Positions 37,976 to 48,469 of a stretch of DNA of 64,000 bases are shown one piece after another. Origin of the DNA: Cylindrobasidium torrendii FP15055 ss-10 (taxonomy: Eukaryota; Basidiomycota; Agaricomycetes; Agaricales; Physalacriaceae); contig KN880441.1 in assembly GCA_000934385.1 (NCBI GenBank), positions 186,001 to 250,000 of the forward strand, given 5' to 3'. A program made the translations under genes and the position numbers. A model generated the notes under the pieces. That model ran no database searches and was not told where the DNA came from. It saw only the letters and a program-made list of their open reading frames with translations. The first letter of the stretch is position 1. Each line of letters opens with the position of its first letter.

Positions 37976-38565
37976 CGCAAACTCAAGCACCATTTGTTAC
38001 TTTATGCATCGCTGGACTGTAGCCTGTTCAAATAATCGACAATTGTAGTAATAACCGAGCTCATTTGCTTTGCATCTCGCGCCTTGATACTCAGCGCTGC
38101 GCTCACCTTGCAATAATGCCGACATGAGTGTAGGTTAGAACAGGAACGATCGGATTGAAGCATTGGTCGACTGCTTACCACCATCTCGCACTGCTACAAG
38201 AATGCTGGAGATTTCCATAGGTACAGATGACGCCAAATGCAATACCGTGCCTATACCACAATGTGGACCTCGCGTAGGCCACTCTCTTTCTACCAAATTC
38301 TCTCGTCCGCCCATTTGCTGCGCTGGGGTAGCCTCTGGTAACCTCTACATGACGCCAGAAAGAAGCTATCCGGGGCACTATTTCGGTTATTACGAGTTCC
38401 TGGTTCCTACGAAATGACCTATTTTCCTTTCCGACCATGCTCTGAGAAGGCGCGGCTGGGTCACGAAGAAGGCATTCCCGAGGTTGCTTCCCGGCGGACG
38501 GTCCGGCCTTTCTGCGAGGTTTATAACCACGGCGTATTTCGCCATCTTCCGCTCTCTACTGAACC
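37976..38565. other. Intergenic region upstream of the GH43 gene
   Basis: 590 bp without a supported gene. A TATA-like TTTATAACC lies near 38520, about 45 bp before the GH43 start. Confidence 0.4.
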
Positions 38566-39769
38566 ATGCTCTTCTTCGGTGCCCTCATTGGCCTGTTTTC
38601 CGCATCCCTGGCCTTCGGCTCGCCCGTCGAGCTTGAGGAGCGTGCGGTCAACGCCAATTACCTCTTCACTGCATTCACCAGCGCGTCCGAGTCGAATCTA
38701 TACGTGTATACTTCGAGCGATGCGACGGCTTTCAGTCTGTTGAAGGGCCCGGCATATACGCCTTCGTCGGGGTTGATCAGGGATCCAAGTGTTATCCTGC
38801 ATACCGAGTGCGTTGTATTGAGTCCTTCCAAACCGTACTGTGGATTGATTTCATGCGTGTAGTGGGAAGTATTACATTGCCTGTGTGTTCCCAGTACTCT
38901 TCTGTCATTATACGTGCCACTGAGACTCTAGGATGTAGACACGACAGACTGGACCGGCACAAACTTTGCCATCGCCGTGAGAACCCAGCAGACTCATTCA
39001 AAGCTCCTTCTGACGGGCATGTCCCTTTAGACAAGCTCAGATGCGCAGACATGGTCGCTGCACGCGACCATCTCTACAGCCTCCTCGACCATCACCCCCG
39101 TCAACACCTGGGCACCTGTGCGTCTTACCTTAACATGTCTTCCCTCTTTGGGTCACTGACCCTCTGGATAGGAATTCTTCAAAGACACCAAGACTGGCAA
39201 ACTGAATATCGTCGTTTCCCTCTCGACAGGAAGCTACGGTCCTTTCCTTCCGTATGTATTCACGGCAAGCGACAGTACCCTGAAGAATTGGAGCGGTCCC
39301 GTCGTCATGTCGGGCATCTCCAACGCTGGTCTAGGATACATTGACACCTTCCCCGTCCTGCTTGGGTGAGTTTTTATATACCTCGGCGTATGAAAGCCAC
39401 CAACCTCTGCCCAGGAATACGTACCACATCTTTACCAAGGCGGAAACCAACGGCCAAAAGCACATCGAGCACGCTACTGCGTCGTCCTTGACTGGACCAT
39501 ACACCTTCCAGCAGACGGGCGACTTTGCTGGCTGGGGCCAAGCTGAGGGGCCGTCAGTGACACAATTGTCGAACGGGAGCTACAGAATGTGAGCATCATC
39601 TTTCTGAGTCTGGGAGGTTTTTGTAACGCATTGGAACAGCTACATGGATGGATATAGCTCAGGAAAGTACACATACTCTGACTCAGCAGACCTCTACACA
39701 TGGTCAGCGCCTCAGACTGTGCCGAATCTCAGTGGCACGGTGCGCCATGGAACTGTGCTCAAGCAGTAG
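38566..39769 (+). CDS. Secreted GH43-type glycoside hydrolase (294 aa)
   Basis: Seven exons: 38566-38807, 38863-38882, 38939-38976, 39031-39117, 39172-39365, 39415-39588, 39640-39769; exon 2 is only 20 nt. A signal peptide covers about residues 1-18 (FFGALIGLFSASLAFG). The five-bladed propeller pattern is visible: RDPSVI with the likely base D73, GKYYIAYTTDW, NTWAPEFF, GYIDTFP with D187, GQAEGPSV with the likely acid E238, and RHGTV near the end. GH43 enzymes cleave arabinan, xylan or galactan side chains outside the cell. The exact substrate is not decidable here. It is shorter than the multi-domain members, with no binding module attached. Confidence 0.9.
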
Positions 39770-39999
39770 GGTGGTAATAGCTCCGTACTTAGTTGGACTG
39801 GTTGTACAATATCTTGAAATACGCATGCATTGTGATTGAACAGCTGTGGGAAATTAGCCAAAACATTACGTCGGTGACGGTCAAAAAGAGATGGGCGGGC
39901 ATTTGATGCGCCATCACTGGCTTAGGGTGAAGAGATACCCAACTCGGGTCCGATCGTGGGTTGGATCCGCCCTCCATTGCCTGTCTTGCGCCTCGCGCA

Positions 40000-40649
40000 A
40001 TGCTGCAGGAATTAACGCATATGGATCGCATTACGCAGCTTCAAGATGAAATACAACAGGTGCGTGTATTCATACGCCATCTTCCTTGTCCTAACGCGTC
40101 TATAGCTGCTCTTGATCATGTCCAAGAGCCTCACCCATCTAACAACCCGCGCCGATTTCATGCAAATATCCCCTCTCATACCCGTTACAAAGCACAGAAA
40201 TCCAGAGAAGGTGGACGCCCCCGATGTGTTTGAAGGTGCGTGGTTCGCCTAGCTCGTATACAGCATGCCAACACTTCCTTCACCCAGAAAACAAGAAAGA
40301 ACTCGTTCGCGACTTGGTGGCCAAAGCAAAGCAGATCGAATATCTCATCCAGTCTTTGCCCGTCCCGGAGCCTGAGGAAGACCAGGTGGGCGCGCTGTAT
40401 GTTGGCCCACGGGCGTGGCTGACACCTCTGGCAGGCGAAGAGGCTTCAGACACTCGAGGCAGAGATGACTGAGGTGAATGCAGAGTACATAAAGGCTCTT
40501 GACAGGACAAGTGCGTTGCTACGAATCACTCTTATCCCGTCCTTAACTCCCTTGAAGAACGTCTACACATTCAAGTATCTGAACTGCTCCGCAACATGCT
40601 CAAGGAGAGCGACGATACCGGCATATCCGCTGGAATGGGTACACTGTAA
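40000..40649 (+). CDS. MED21: Mediator subunit Med21 (151 aa)
   Basis: Med21 (Srb7) pairs with Med7 in the middle module of Mediator and links activators to RNA polymerase II. Five exons: 40000-40059, 40106-40235, 40288-40385, 40435-40510, 40558-40649; introns are 46-52 nt and the frame is continuous. The start MLQELTHMDRITQLQDEIQQ is the family hallmark. It is followed by VTKHRNPEKVDAPDVF, the helix KELVRDLVAKAKQIEYLIQS, LPVPEPEEDQAKRLQTLEAE and a coiled-coil tail. Length and helix order match fungal Med21. The gene lies 230 bp downstream of the GH43 stop on the same strand. Confidence 0.93.
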
Positions 40650-41378
40650 AGACCATGAGCGGCTTTGCGACTCGTCTCGGAAGAGACGTATATCTAGCTC
40701 AGGCTTCATTGTCCGACTCTCCCGAGCGCCCCAAGAATCATCGTCTATCGTGCTTCCATAGTTCGGACGACAGTCACTTCAAGACGTCAGGGACGCGCTA
40801 CCAGGACCGACAGGGCGATAGCGGTAGAGTGGGTGCGTATTTCAAAATGTCAAAGACTGTGCTGCAGATGTAGGAGATAGAAGAACTCAACATAGCCATG
40901 GGCCTATTGCCGAATTCTAGCAACATCTCTATATTCTGGCATATTCTGACCAGACTCAATCCATCAGGATGCCTTTGTACATTGATTTTCGAGTTCTCAA
41001 GCACTGGGTGATGTGACCAAGTTCCTACCTCCTGATGCAGATGTGCCGAAGCTCATAAGTTTGCCATTCCCTTGCATTCAAACCGTTACGCTCCCCGCTC
41101 TTGTTGTTCTGTCTTTCTGCGCACCACCCGTTAAGCTTTACGATTCGTGAATGGATTCTCAGTGTGAGCAAACTTGACTGACTTTACCCTCTGAAATGAG
41201 GCGAGGTCTAGAACGCTGACTGCTCCGAAGATGAAATAATAGCAAGTGATGTTCATTGGGACGTTGGTCTAACCAAGAGTACACGAGCCGAGTGGACTTA
41301 CAAAGTCGTAAAATCATTATCATAACCTAGCAAAGGAGTTAGGGGGAAGCCAGCCACGAACGACAAGAAAATACGCAC
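40650..41378. other. Intergenic region after MED21
   Basis: 729 bp. A 72-codon frame starting at 40655 (MSGFATRLGRDVY) directly follows MED21 but shows no family resemblance and cannot be joined convincingly to later exons, so it is not called. Confidence 0.35.
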
Positions 41379-41993
41379 CTAGAACAACATTTTATGAGAA
41401 AGAAACCCCAGGGAAGGATTGCCCCTGAGCTTCTTCATCGAGTTGAAGCTCGAGGCATGGCCCTCCTCGGGAATCGCGTACAACGTCCTTCGTGCGAACC
41501 GTGCCGTTGCGACATGTCGAACGGTCGACGTGAAGCCACGCCGATGGACAGCCGTGCCAGCAACGACGTATTTTTGCCCTCCTCTCTCGACCTTAGCCTC
41601 TACCTCTTCTTCCCGTTCACGCTCTCCGCCGCCACCTGCACCAAGATACGCCGCAAGACCGTCTGCAATTGACGCCGATGCCGACAGACCCCCCGGAATA
41701 GGGCGCGGAGGAGCGGGACGGCGGCCAAGGCCCAGGCTGGGCGGATACTTGGTGGCCAGCGGTGGTGCTAGCATGGCAGAACATAGCGATGTTACAGGCG
41801 TAGTGGATGAAATGCAGACGCCGAGCCCGGCCAGCGCGATCGAAGGCGTCACCGTCGCGTCCAACGCGCACGAGAGCCTCGGTGCGAACAAGTTTTTGTC
41901 ATCGTGCAACGGCGCGGTCTGTGCGTTTGAAAATTAGCAAAGGCGGACATGTGTTCGACGCGTGTCACGCACTTGGCTTCTAGAGACGGACAT
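41379..41993 (-). CDS. Hypothetical protein with Pro/Ala/Gly-rich centre (186 aa)
   Basis: Two exons: 41973-41993 and 41379-41918, with a 54 nt phase-0 intron. The protein starts MSVSRSQTAPLHDDKNLF, has a mildly hydrophobic stretch (PSIALAGLGVCISSTTPVTS), a Pro/Gly-rich low-complexity centre with a GGGGEREREEEVEAKVERG segment, and a basic end. I do not recognise a family. The 5' flank is strongly pyrimidine-rich on the gene strand, as in fungal promoters. A 172-codon frame lies opposite on the plus strand and could be the real gene instead; the minus model is preferred because of its intron and leader. Confidence 0.4.
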
Positions 41994-42407
41994 GATAGAT
42001 ACAAGAATGGAATTCAAAAGAAATGCTCGAGCAGAGAAGAAAAAAGGGTAGAAAGAAAATAAAGGGATAAACGCAAAGGAAAAAGAGGAGGACGCGCCGG
42101 TCGTCGTGGAGGAAGAAGGGAAAGAGGAGGGACGAAACCGCGCGCCCCCTACCACGGTTTTAATCTCCGAGGACGCGTGTAGAGCACGTGTTCGCTTCTG
42201 AGTCTGCGCCACTGATGCCCCATCACTGATCGAATCATCACCAAGTCCTCTTTGAAAGTTGACGGGCTTGCTTATCTGCATTCTGAGTGCACTCATTATT
42301 TACTGAGAGACTTACTACGTAGTTGTCGTTGATGATCATAAATTTGATTACATTGAACTCCTCGTAACTGCATGCCATAGTACCACTTCATATGTCACAA
42401 AGACCTC
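41994..42407. other. Purine-rich intergenic region
   Basis: 414 bp between the start of the hypothetical gene and the stop of P450-1. The plus strand is A/G-rich from about 42010 to 42130, that is, pyrimidine-rich on the hypothetical gene's strand. No other feature is seen. Confidence 0.35.
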
Positions 42408-44343
42408 TCAGGTCTTCCGGGGCCTGACGAGCGCCCGAGGGTTCCTCCCACCATGTACAGGTACAAAATGGTCCTTGAGCTTCACAAAGTCATCCATGCT
42501 GTAGTCACTTTTGTGTTAGACATTGACATTGCATCAACGTACAGATCCTTTCGCACCTTGTATCATACAGTTCAAAATCTACGCGGCGAAAAAGATTGCC
42601 AAACGCAATGTAAAGTTCAGCCCATGCAAGGCTATACAGGAATTAGCATCAGTGATCCTTCATATGTGAGGAAACGTACGCCATTCCCATGCATTGTCGA
42701 GGTCCGCGCCCAAATGTCACTAGCGAACTCTCAAGTTGGCTGGCACCTGCGGTCATCCACCGCTCAGGTATGAAGGACTCGGGATTCTCAAAGATATCAC
42801 TGTCGTTGTGCACGAAACTAGCGCCGCTGGATACCACCGTCTTCAGAAAATCAATGAACATGATGACGTAAAACAATGGGAATGAGATCGTACACCCGCG
42901 GGAACGGCATGTCCTCCGATCACCATATCTTGATTTACGACGCGCGGCAAGGGAGACATCATACCGTGAGACAGACGCAGAGCCTCTTTTATGAAAGCGG
43001 TAAGGTACGGTAGCTCTTCGAACTGTTGAAGTAGCATAGGCTCATCGGTATTGGGCCATGCACCATCGATTTCGGCGCGCAGAGCATTGTAGACTTTTGG
43101 GCTGTCGAGAGCATACATGATTCCGACACATAGCGTGTTGCCTATCTGTAGTGGAAATCCTATCAGCTGTGGATGGATGACAACATGCAGCAAGTCTATA
43201 CCGTATCACTTCCAGCCTCGATAAGAACCTGCGCTTCGTCCAAAAGGGAGTGTCTTGACGGGCGCGCGTGCTTTTCGTTTTGAGGGCTAAGGAGATATGT
43301 ATATATGATTTCGTGGTCAACTTGCTTGAGAGCGTTGCCGTCTTCAAGGAAGTGGTCGATCTGCTCGGCTAGCATATTCTTAACAAGGATGCTACTGCGA
43401 AACTTCGGATTGAGTGCCACAGCAACTGAGTCAGGAAGCCGGGAGAATATAGGCATGATAGGGAACCATTTGAGTGACCAAAAGCTGCCAATCTGAAAGC
43501 AGAGCCCGCATGTGTGAGCAACATGAACCATTCGAGCAATGTTGGAGAACGCACAAGATCCTGGATGTCAACCAGTAGTTGATGGCGGAACCCTGGGACA
43601 TTGAGTGACCCAATGGGCTTCCCGAAAAGATACGAAGTAACGACATCAAGCGCAACGGCGCGGAAGGCGTAGTGTAAGTCGACCGGGGTCTCTGAAGTGC
43701 GCCCCATTGCTGCAATGAGATGGTCTACCTGCTCACCCATGAGCGACAATCACTTTGTAGGAAAAGAAACTCCTGGTAGCTTGCCTCGTCTCGGATGACA
43801 TGTTGAAGTTGAAGGACAGCCCGCCGGTTGAAGAAGGGACTGAGCATCTCCCGACGAATCTTGTGGTCGCGCGTATTTGTGTAACCAAAGCTCGCTAGAA
43901 AAAGGCGCTCTCAGAGTGATCCCTTTTTCTCATTCTCGTAGGAGACGTACATTGCTCCATGCCATGCATGCGATACAACCATGGCTCCTTCGTAAGTCCT
44001 GCGCCGATGCGGTACATGTCCATGTACGCTCTCGTCTCTGAGAAGTGAAGCTTTCCGTGCTGATTGAGAAAGCGAAAGCGAATGGCAAATCCACAATACA
44101 CACCTCGTTGGGCCCAATCCTAACGACGGGGCCGTAGATGGCATGGAGCTCTTCCAAGTGATTGACAAGGTCGCCGCCGCCTCTTGAAATCATGTCGAAG
44201 TAGAAATGATACAAGTCGGACGCGGCCGCGAGACGAGGTCCAGGATATGCATGGAGAGGATGGAAGTAGATGCGATAGAAAGCAAGGGCGACTGTGTACG
44301 CAACTAAAGCAATGACGAAGCCAAAGTAGTAAGAAAGCGCCAT
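42408..44343 (-). CDS. Cytochrome P450 monooxygenase 1 (497 aa)
   Basis: ER-bound heme-thiolate monooxygenase. Nine exons: 44104-44343, 43951-44050, 43785-43894, 43555-43728, 43202-43492, 42894-43145, 42680-42840, 42557-42631, 42408-42498. The N-terminal anchor is ALSYYFGFVIALVAYTVAL, followed by the hinge HPLHAYPGPRLAA. I-helix AGSDT is at 301-305, ExxR at 359-362 (EALR), PERW at 414-417, and the heme loop FGRGPRQCMG has ligand C439. All blocks are intact. The style (HFYFDMISRGGG, then RIGPNELHFS) recalls trichodiene-oxygenase/benzoate-hydroxylase-type fungal P450s; the substrate is unknown. Intron 3 starts GC (GAG|gcaagc). It is head-to-head with P450-2. Confidence 0.92.
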
Positions 44344-45958
44344 GACGAGTTGATTTCTGTAGGCCCGAGCATCTGTTGGTATTTGAATGCCCAGCTGAAG
44401 CTCCTGGGAAAACATACATTCGAGGGTCACTGTGGAAATAATGCGAAGGGACAGGCAGAACGATGGACACGGGAAACATTGGTTGGCGCGCGCTATGTCA
44501 CTTGGTATGTTTCTCCATTGTCCGCGGTGGATGTGTGAGAAAACTGCGAAGTCATATACCTCGTTTCTGTGTTATGTAACCTCTATGGAAGCGAACGAAC
44601 CATATTGTCTGTCATACCACAATAGAACTCAAGGGCGTCTACACTGACCCTCACTTCCACACCCGGGAATATTTCGATTCCACATACCAACTTGTTGGAT
44701 TCCGTTCCTATAGACATTTTTCTCACCACTGAGTAGCCTGCGTCGAGGCGTACGATTCCGAGTTGAAAATGCTATAGCACCTTCTGTGAGCTCCAAAACG
44801 CAGCTGCTTTGGCGTCCCATTGAAGCAATATTGGCCGGCTTAACATAAGCCTGACTTTTCTTCTTCCTGGTTCATGATCATAAGCATCTTCTCGGCCGCC
44901 GTTTATCAACATTACTCGCACCTTGCATGGCGCCTAACCTGGCCTCATCGCTAGATTCTACTTGACGTAGCTGGAGGCTTGTGAACGCTCACTTTGCCGC
45001 CCATCGTCAGCATTGGGACAGATGAGATTAGTACTCGGCCGGCCTGACCACATCGCGCGCTTACTCGCTTGCACCCTCTGCGCTCCATTTTCCAGAGACA
45101 ATTCAGTCAAGGCCGTATGACGGATGGGAGATAACTTGGCAAAGGAGTTATGGTTTCAGCGTCCCTTCCCGGAGCTCCTTGAATGTGTTAGCTTTCTTGG
45201 GAGCACAATTGTCGTCCTCCGCGCTGTTTCTACACATCGGTAAGTTCTGAAGGACCCAGTGTCATGTGTTATCCAATCTTAGGATGCTTAAAGCCACCTT
45301 GGACAAGGCAAACCGTCTTTCGACCCAAGAGTCCTCGTTGAGTAATCATGACCGAGTCTTATCAGCGCAAAAGAAGCCATCGCTACCGCGCTCAACGCAC
45401 ACAAGAGACTCATCGTGAACAATTAGTGTTGTTCTGGAATCTGTGCGTTTTCGACTGAGACAACGTATGCCATCGCAGAAACGGATATGATGGAAAATAC
45501 AGAGATAAGCGGAAATTGTCGAGCTTGAAAGAGGAAGACTCAAAACAAAAATGAAAGACAGAATGCGCAATGAGCAGGATGTGTGTTGAGCGCTTGAGCG
45601 TCGAAGGGAGAAAACGAAACCCATGACACATCGCTGATGGCGCATCAATGCATCACTGATCATGTAATAGCTAACTTGCTTCAATACTTGCACTCACTAA
45701 AGATACACTCCACCAACGCCGGCCCTAGAGTGCATTTATCTCGCACAGAAATATCTCGAACAACAGATACACGTAAAAAATGGGCAGGTTTCGAGCTACT
45801 GACGAGTGCTGTGTTCTTTGCGCCGTACTTACTTCCTTGGTCACCCCAACCCCGCAGGTACACACGGTATCGTGTGTACAGTGTGCACTAGCTTTGGCGG
45901 AGCTTCAAATCTCCTTCAAATACTCGCAGACGGCCCAGCAGCCAGAACTCAGCCCGTC
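44344..45958. other. Divergent intergenic region of P450-1 and P450-2
   Basis: 1.6 kb between two divergent P450 starts. Short open frames inside show no family resemblance. A perfect inverted repeat near 45858 is listed separately. Confidence 0.45.
45858..45879. promoter_or_regulatory. Perfect 9-bp inverted repeat upstream of P450-2
   Basis: Arms GTACACACG and CGTGTGTAC are separated by four bases and end 79 bp before the ATG at 45959. A binding site for a dimeric regulator is possible. At RNA level it could form a hairpin in the leader. Confidence 0.4.
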
Positions 45959-47882
45959 ATGTCGCTTTCCTACTACCTTGGATTCATTATCGCATTGGGC
46001 GTGTGCACAGTTGTCCTTGTTTTCTATCGCATCTACTTCCATCCTCTCCATGCATACCCTGGACCTCGTCTTGCGGCCGTGTCTTACCTCTATCATTTCT
46101 ACTTCGATATGATTTCGAAGGGAGGCGGCGAAATTGTGAACCACTTGGAAGAGCTTCATGCTATCTACGGCCCCGTCGTCAGGATTGGACCCAACGAAGT
46201 GCGTATTCCGACATTCTCTTTCCACTACTCTTTCTCATCCCACATCAATAGCTGCATTTCTCAGAGGCGAGAGCGTACATGGACATGTATCGGATGGGCA
46301 CTGGATTGACAAAGGAGCCTTGGTTCTATCGTATGCAGTGCATGGAACAGTGTGAGTCTTTCGAAAGAATACAAGACGTACTTATCTCACTCGAACGTTT
46401 TCCAGCGAGCTTTGGTTTCATCAATCCGCACGACCACAAGACTCGTCGCGAGATGCTCAGTCCCCTCTTCAGCCGGCGGGGTATTCTTCAGCTCCAGCAC
46501 GTTATCCGCGATGAGGAACGTTATTTGCGATCCATATCGCTTCAGATTACTTGGTTACTCATGTGATAGCAGGTAGTGCATCTTGTCACAGCAATGGGGC
46601 GCACCCCGGAAGCCCCAGTCGATTTACACTTCGCCTTCCGCGCCATTGCACTCGAAATTGTGACCTCGTACTTCTTCGGGAAACATATTGGATCTCTAAG
46701 CTCCCCAGGGTTCCGCCACCAGCTCCTAGTCGATCTTCAGGATATTGTGCGCTCTCTAGCATCCCCATTTGTTTACATCACTTACAATTTGGTCCTAGAT
46801 TTTCAGTTTTTGGGCACTCAAATGGTTTCCCATAATGCCCATATTCTCAAGGCTTCCTGACTGTGTTGCTGTTGCGCTGAACCCGAAGTTTCGCAGTAAT
46901 CTACTTGTCAGGGATATGTTGGCCGAACAGATAGCTATCTTTCTCAAGGACAACGACGCTCTTAAGCAAGTCGACCATGAAATCATCTATACGTATCTCC
47001 TCAGCCCGCAGAATGAGAAGCACACACGCCCATCAAGGCGCTCACTTATGGACGAGGCCCAGGTCATTGTCCAAGCTGGGAGTGACACGGTATGAAACCA
47101 TTCTCGGTCAGCGGTCTGAGCTGATAAACCTCCCGCTCGTAGGTCGGAAACACGCTGTGTGTGGGACTTCTGCACGCTCTCGACAGCCCACATATCCATA
47201 ATGCTCTCCGCGCCGAGCTCGACGTTGCATGGCCCAATACCGACGAGCCCATGCTGCTACAACAGTATGAGGAACTTCCGTATTTGACTGCTTTTATAAA
47301 AGAGTCTCTGCGTATGTCCCACGGTGTACTGTCTCCTCTGCCCCGCATTGTCAATCAAGATATGGTGATCGGAGGGCACGCTGTTCCTGCGGGTGTACGA
47401 TCTCATTCCCATTGTTCGACGTCATCATGCTGATTTTGCTTTCTGCCAGACTGTCGTCTCTAGTGGTTCCAGCTTTGTGCATTATGACGGTGATACCTTC
47501 GAGAATCCAAAGTCCTTCAAGCCGGAGCGATGGATGTCTGAGGGCGCTAGCCAGCTCGAAAGCTCGCTCGTGCCATTCGGACGTGGGCCTCGTCAATGCA
47601 TTGGAATGAAGTATGTTTCTTCACTACTGAGGTCGATTTTTGGAGTGCTGATATACTCATTAGTCTGGCGTGGGCAGAGTTGTACATAATTTTTGGTAAC
47701 CTCTTCCGTCGGCTGGATTTTGAGCTGTATGATACAAGGTGGAATGCTCCTTTTTCCTCACAGTGCTTAGCTCACACGAACATGATCATAGCATGGAAGA
47801 TTTCGGGAAGATTAAAGACTACTTCGTCCCTGTCCATGCCGGGCGCAATCCTCAAGCACTTGTAAAGCCCAGAACAGTATGA
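45959..47882 (+). CDS. Cytochrome P450 2, intact frame but defective-looking splice donor (497 aa)
   Basis: Nine exons with the same lengths as P450-1: 45959-46198, 46252-46351, 46406-46515, 46573-46746, 46799-47089, 47143-47394, 47450-47610, 47664-47738, 47792-47882. Motifs are intact: membrane anchor SYYLGFIIALGVCTVVL, I-helix AGSDT, ESLR, PERW, heme loop FGRGPRQCIG with C439. The oddity is intron 3: where the paralogues have GAG|GC, this copy has GAG|GAACGT. Retaining the 57 nt intron adds an in-frame TGA at 46564-46566, and the nearest GT (4 nt downstream) shifts the frame. The gene may therefore be poorly or not expressed as full-length protein. The substrate is unknown. It is the closest relative of P450-1. 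Confidence 0.85.
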
Positions 47883-48469
47883 GTTGACGTGGGATATTAT
47901 TATTATTGAGGGTGGTACACTACATTATGTTTTTAACATACAAAGAGCTTAGAGCCAACTTGAGATTTTTACGCTCGGCCCCAGAAATGCATGCCAGGGG
48001 TTTATCATAGCTGGGAATACTTCAAGAGTAAATTCGAATACAACATGGCATGCATGCATTGAATGTCTACTGTAATCAGCACCGTAACGGTATGCGGCGC
48101 CGGCGGCTATGCCGAATCCCGATCTCAGCGCGCCGACGCGCCGTGCGTCGATCGCGCCTCTGACTAAGCCTTCACTACTTGTTCTTCCCCATGGTGCCAA
48201 TATTACTTTCGCTCGCTGCAATCTCACAAGGCCACCCGCTTTTACCGCTGGACGACTCTGAATGAGCAACGACCACGTGATTTTGACGAACTGGTGTCTT
48301 TGTTACCTATGGCCAATTGTCAGTGGACCTGGAGGGCCTCATCACGGTGGACCTAGAGGGCCTCATCACGGTGGTTATACAGGGCGCCTCCAAGGGTTTC
48401 TTTCTCCCACCATCTGGGTGCGTGTCATTCAATACCTCCGAGCAAATCACTGACATTTACGCGTAGGAC
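47883..48469. other. Intergenic region upstream of the first F-box gene
   Basis: 587 bp between P450-2 and the F-box gene. It includes a short direct repeat at 48323-48370. No other gene is supported. Confidence 0.35.
48323..48370. repeat. Two tandem 24-bp repeats
   Basis: Two adjacent units beginning GTGGACCT and ending CATCACG differ at one base, and a third partial unit follows. They lie 100 bp upstream of the F-box start. One frame would read GGPHHGGPRGPHHGG, but no gene is supported there. Confidence 0.7.

Noticed and set aside
40655..40873. 72-codon frame right after MED21 (MSGFATRLGRDVY)
   Set aside because: No family resemblance, and it could not be extended by consistent introns. 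Probably the MED21 3' end.
41419..41937. 172-codon plus-strand frame opposite the hypothetical gene at 41379-41993
   Set aside because: It overlaps the minus-strand model and is low in complexity in both directions. The minus strand has a clean phase-0 intron and a pyrimidine-rich leader. Only one is likely real.
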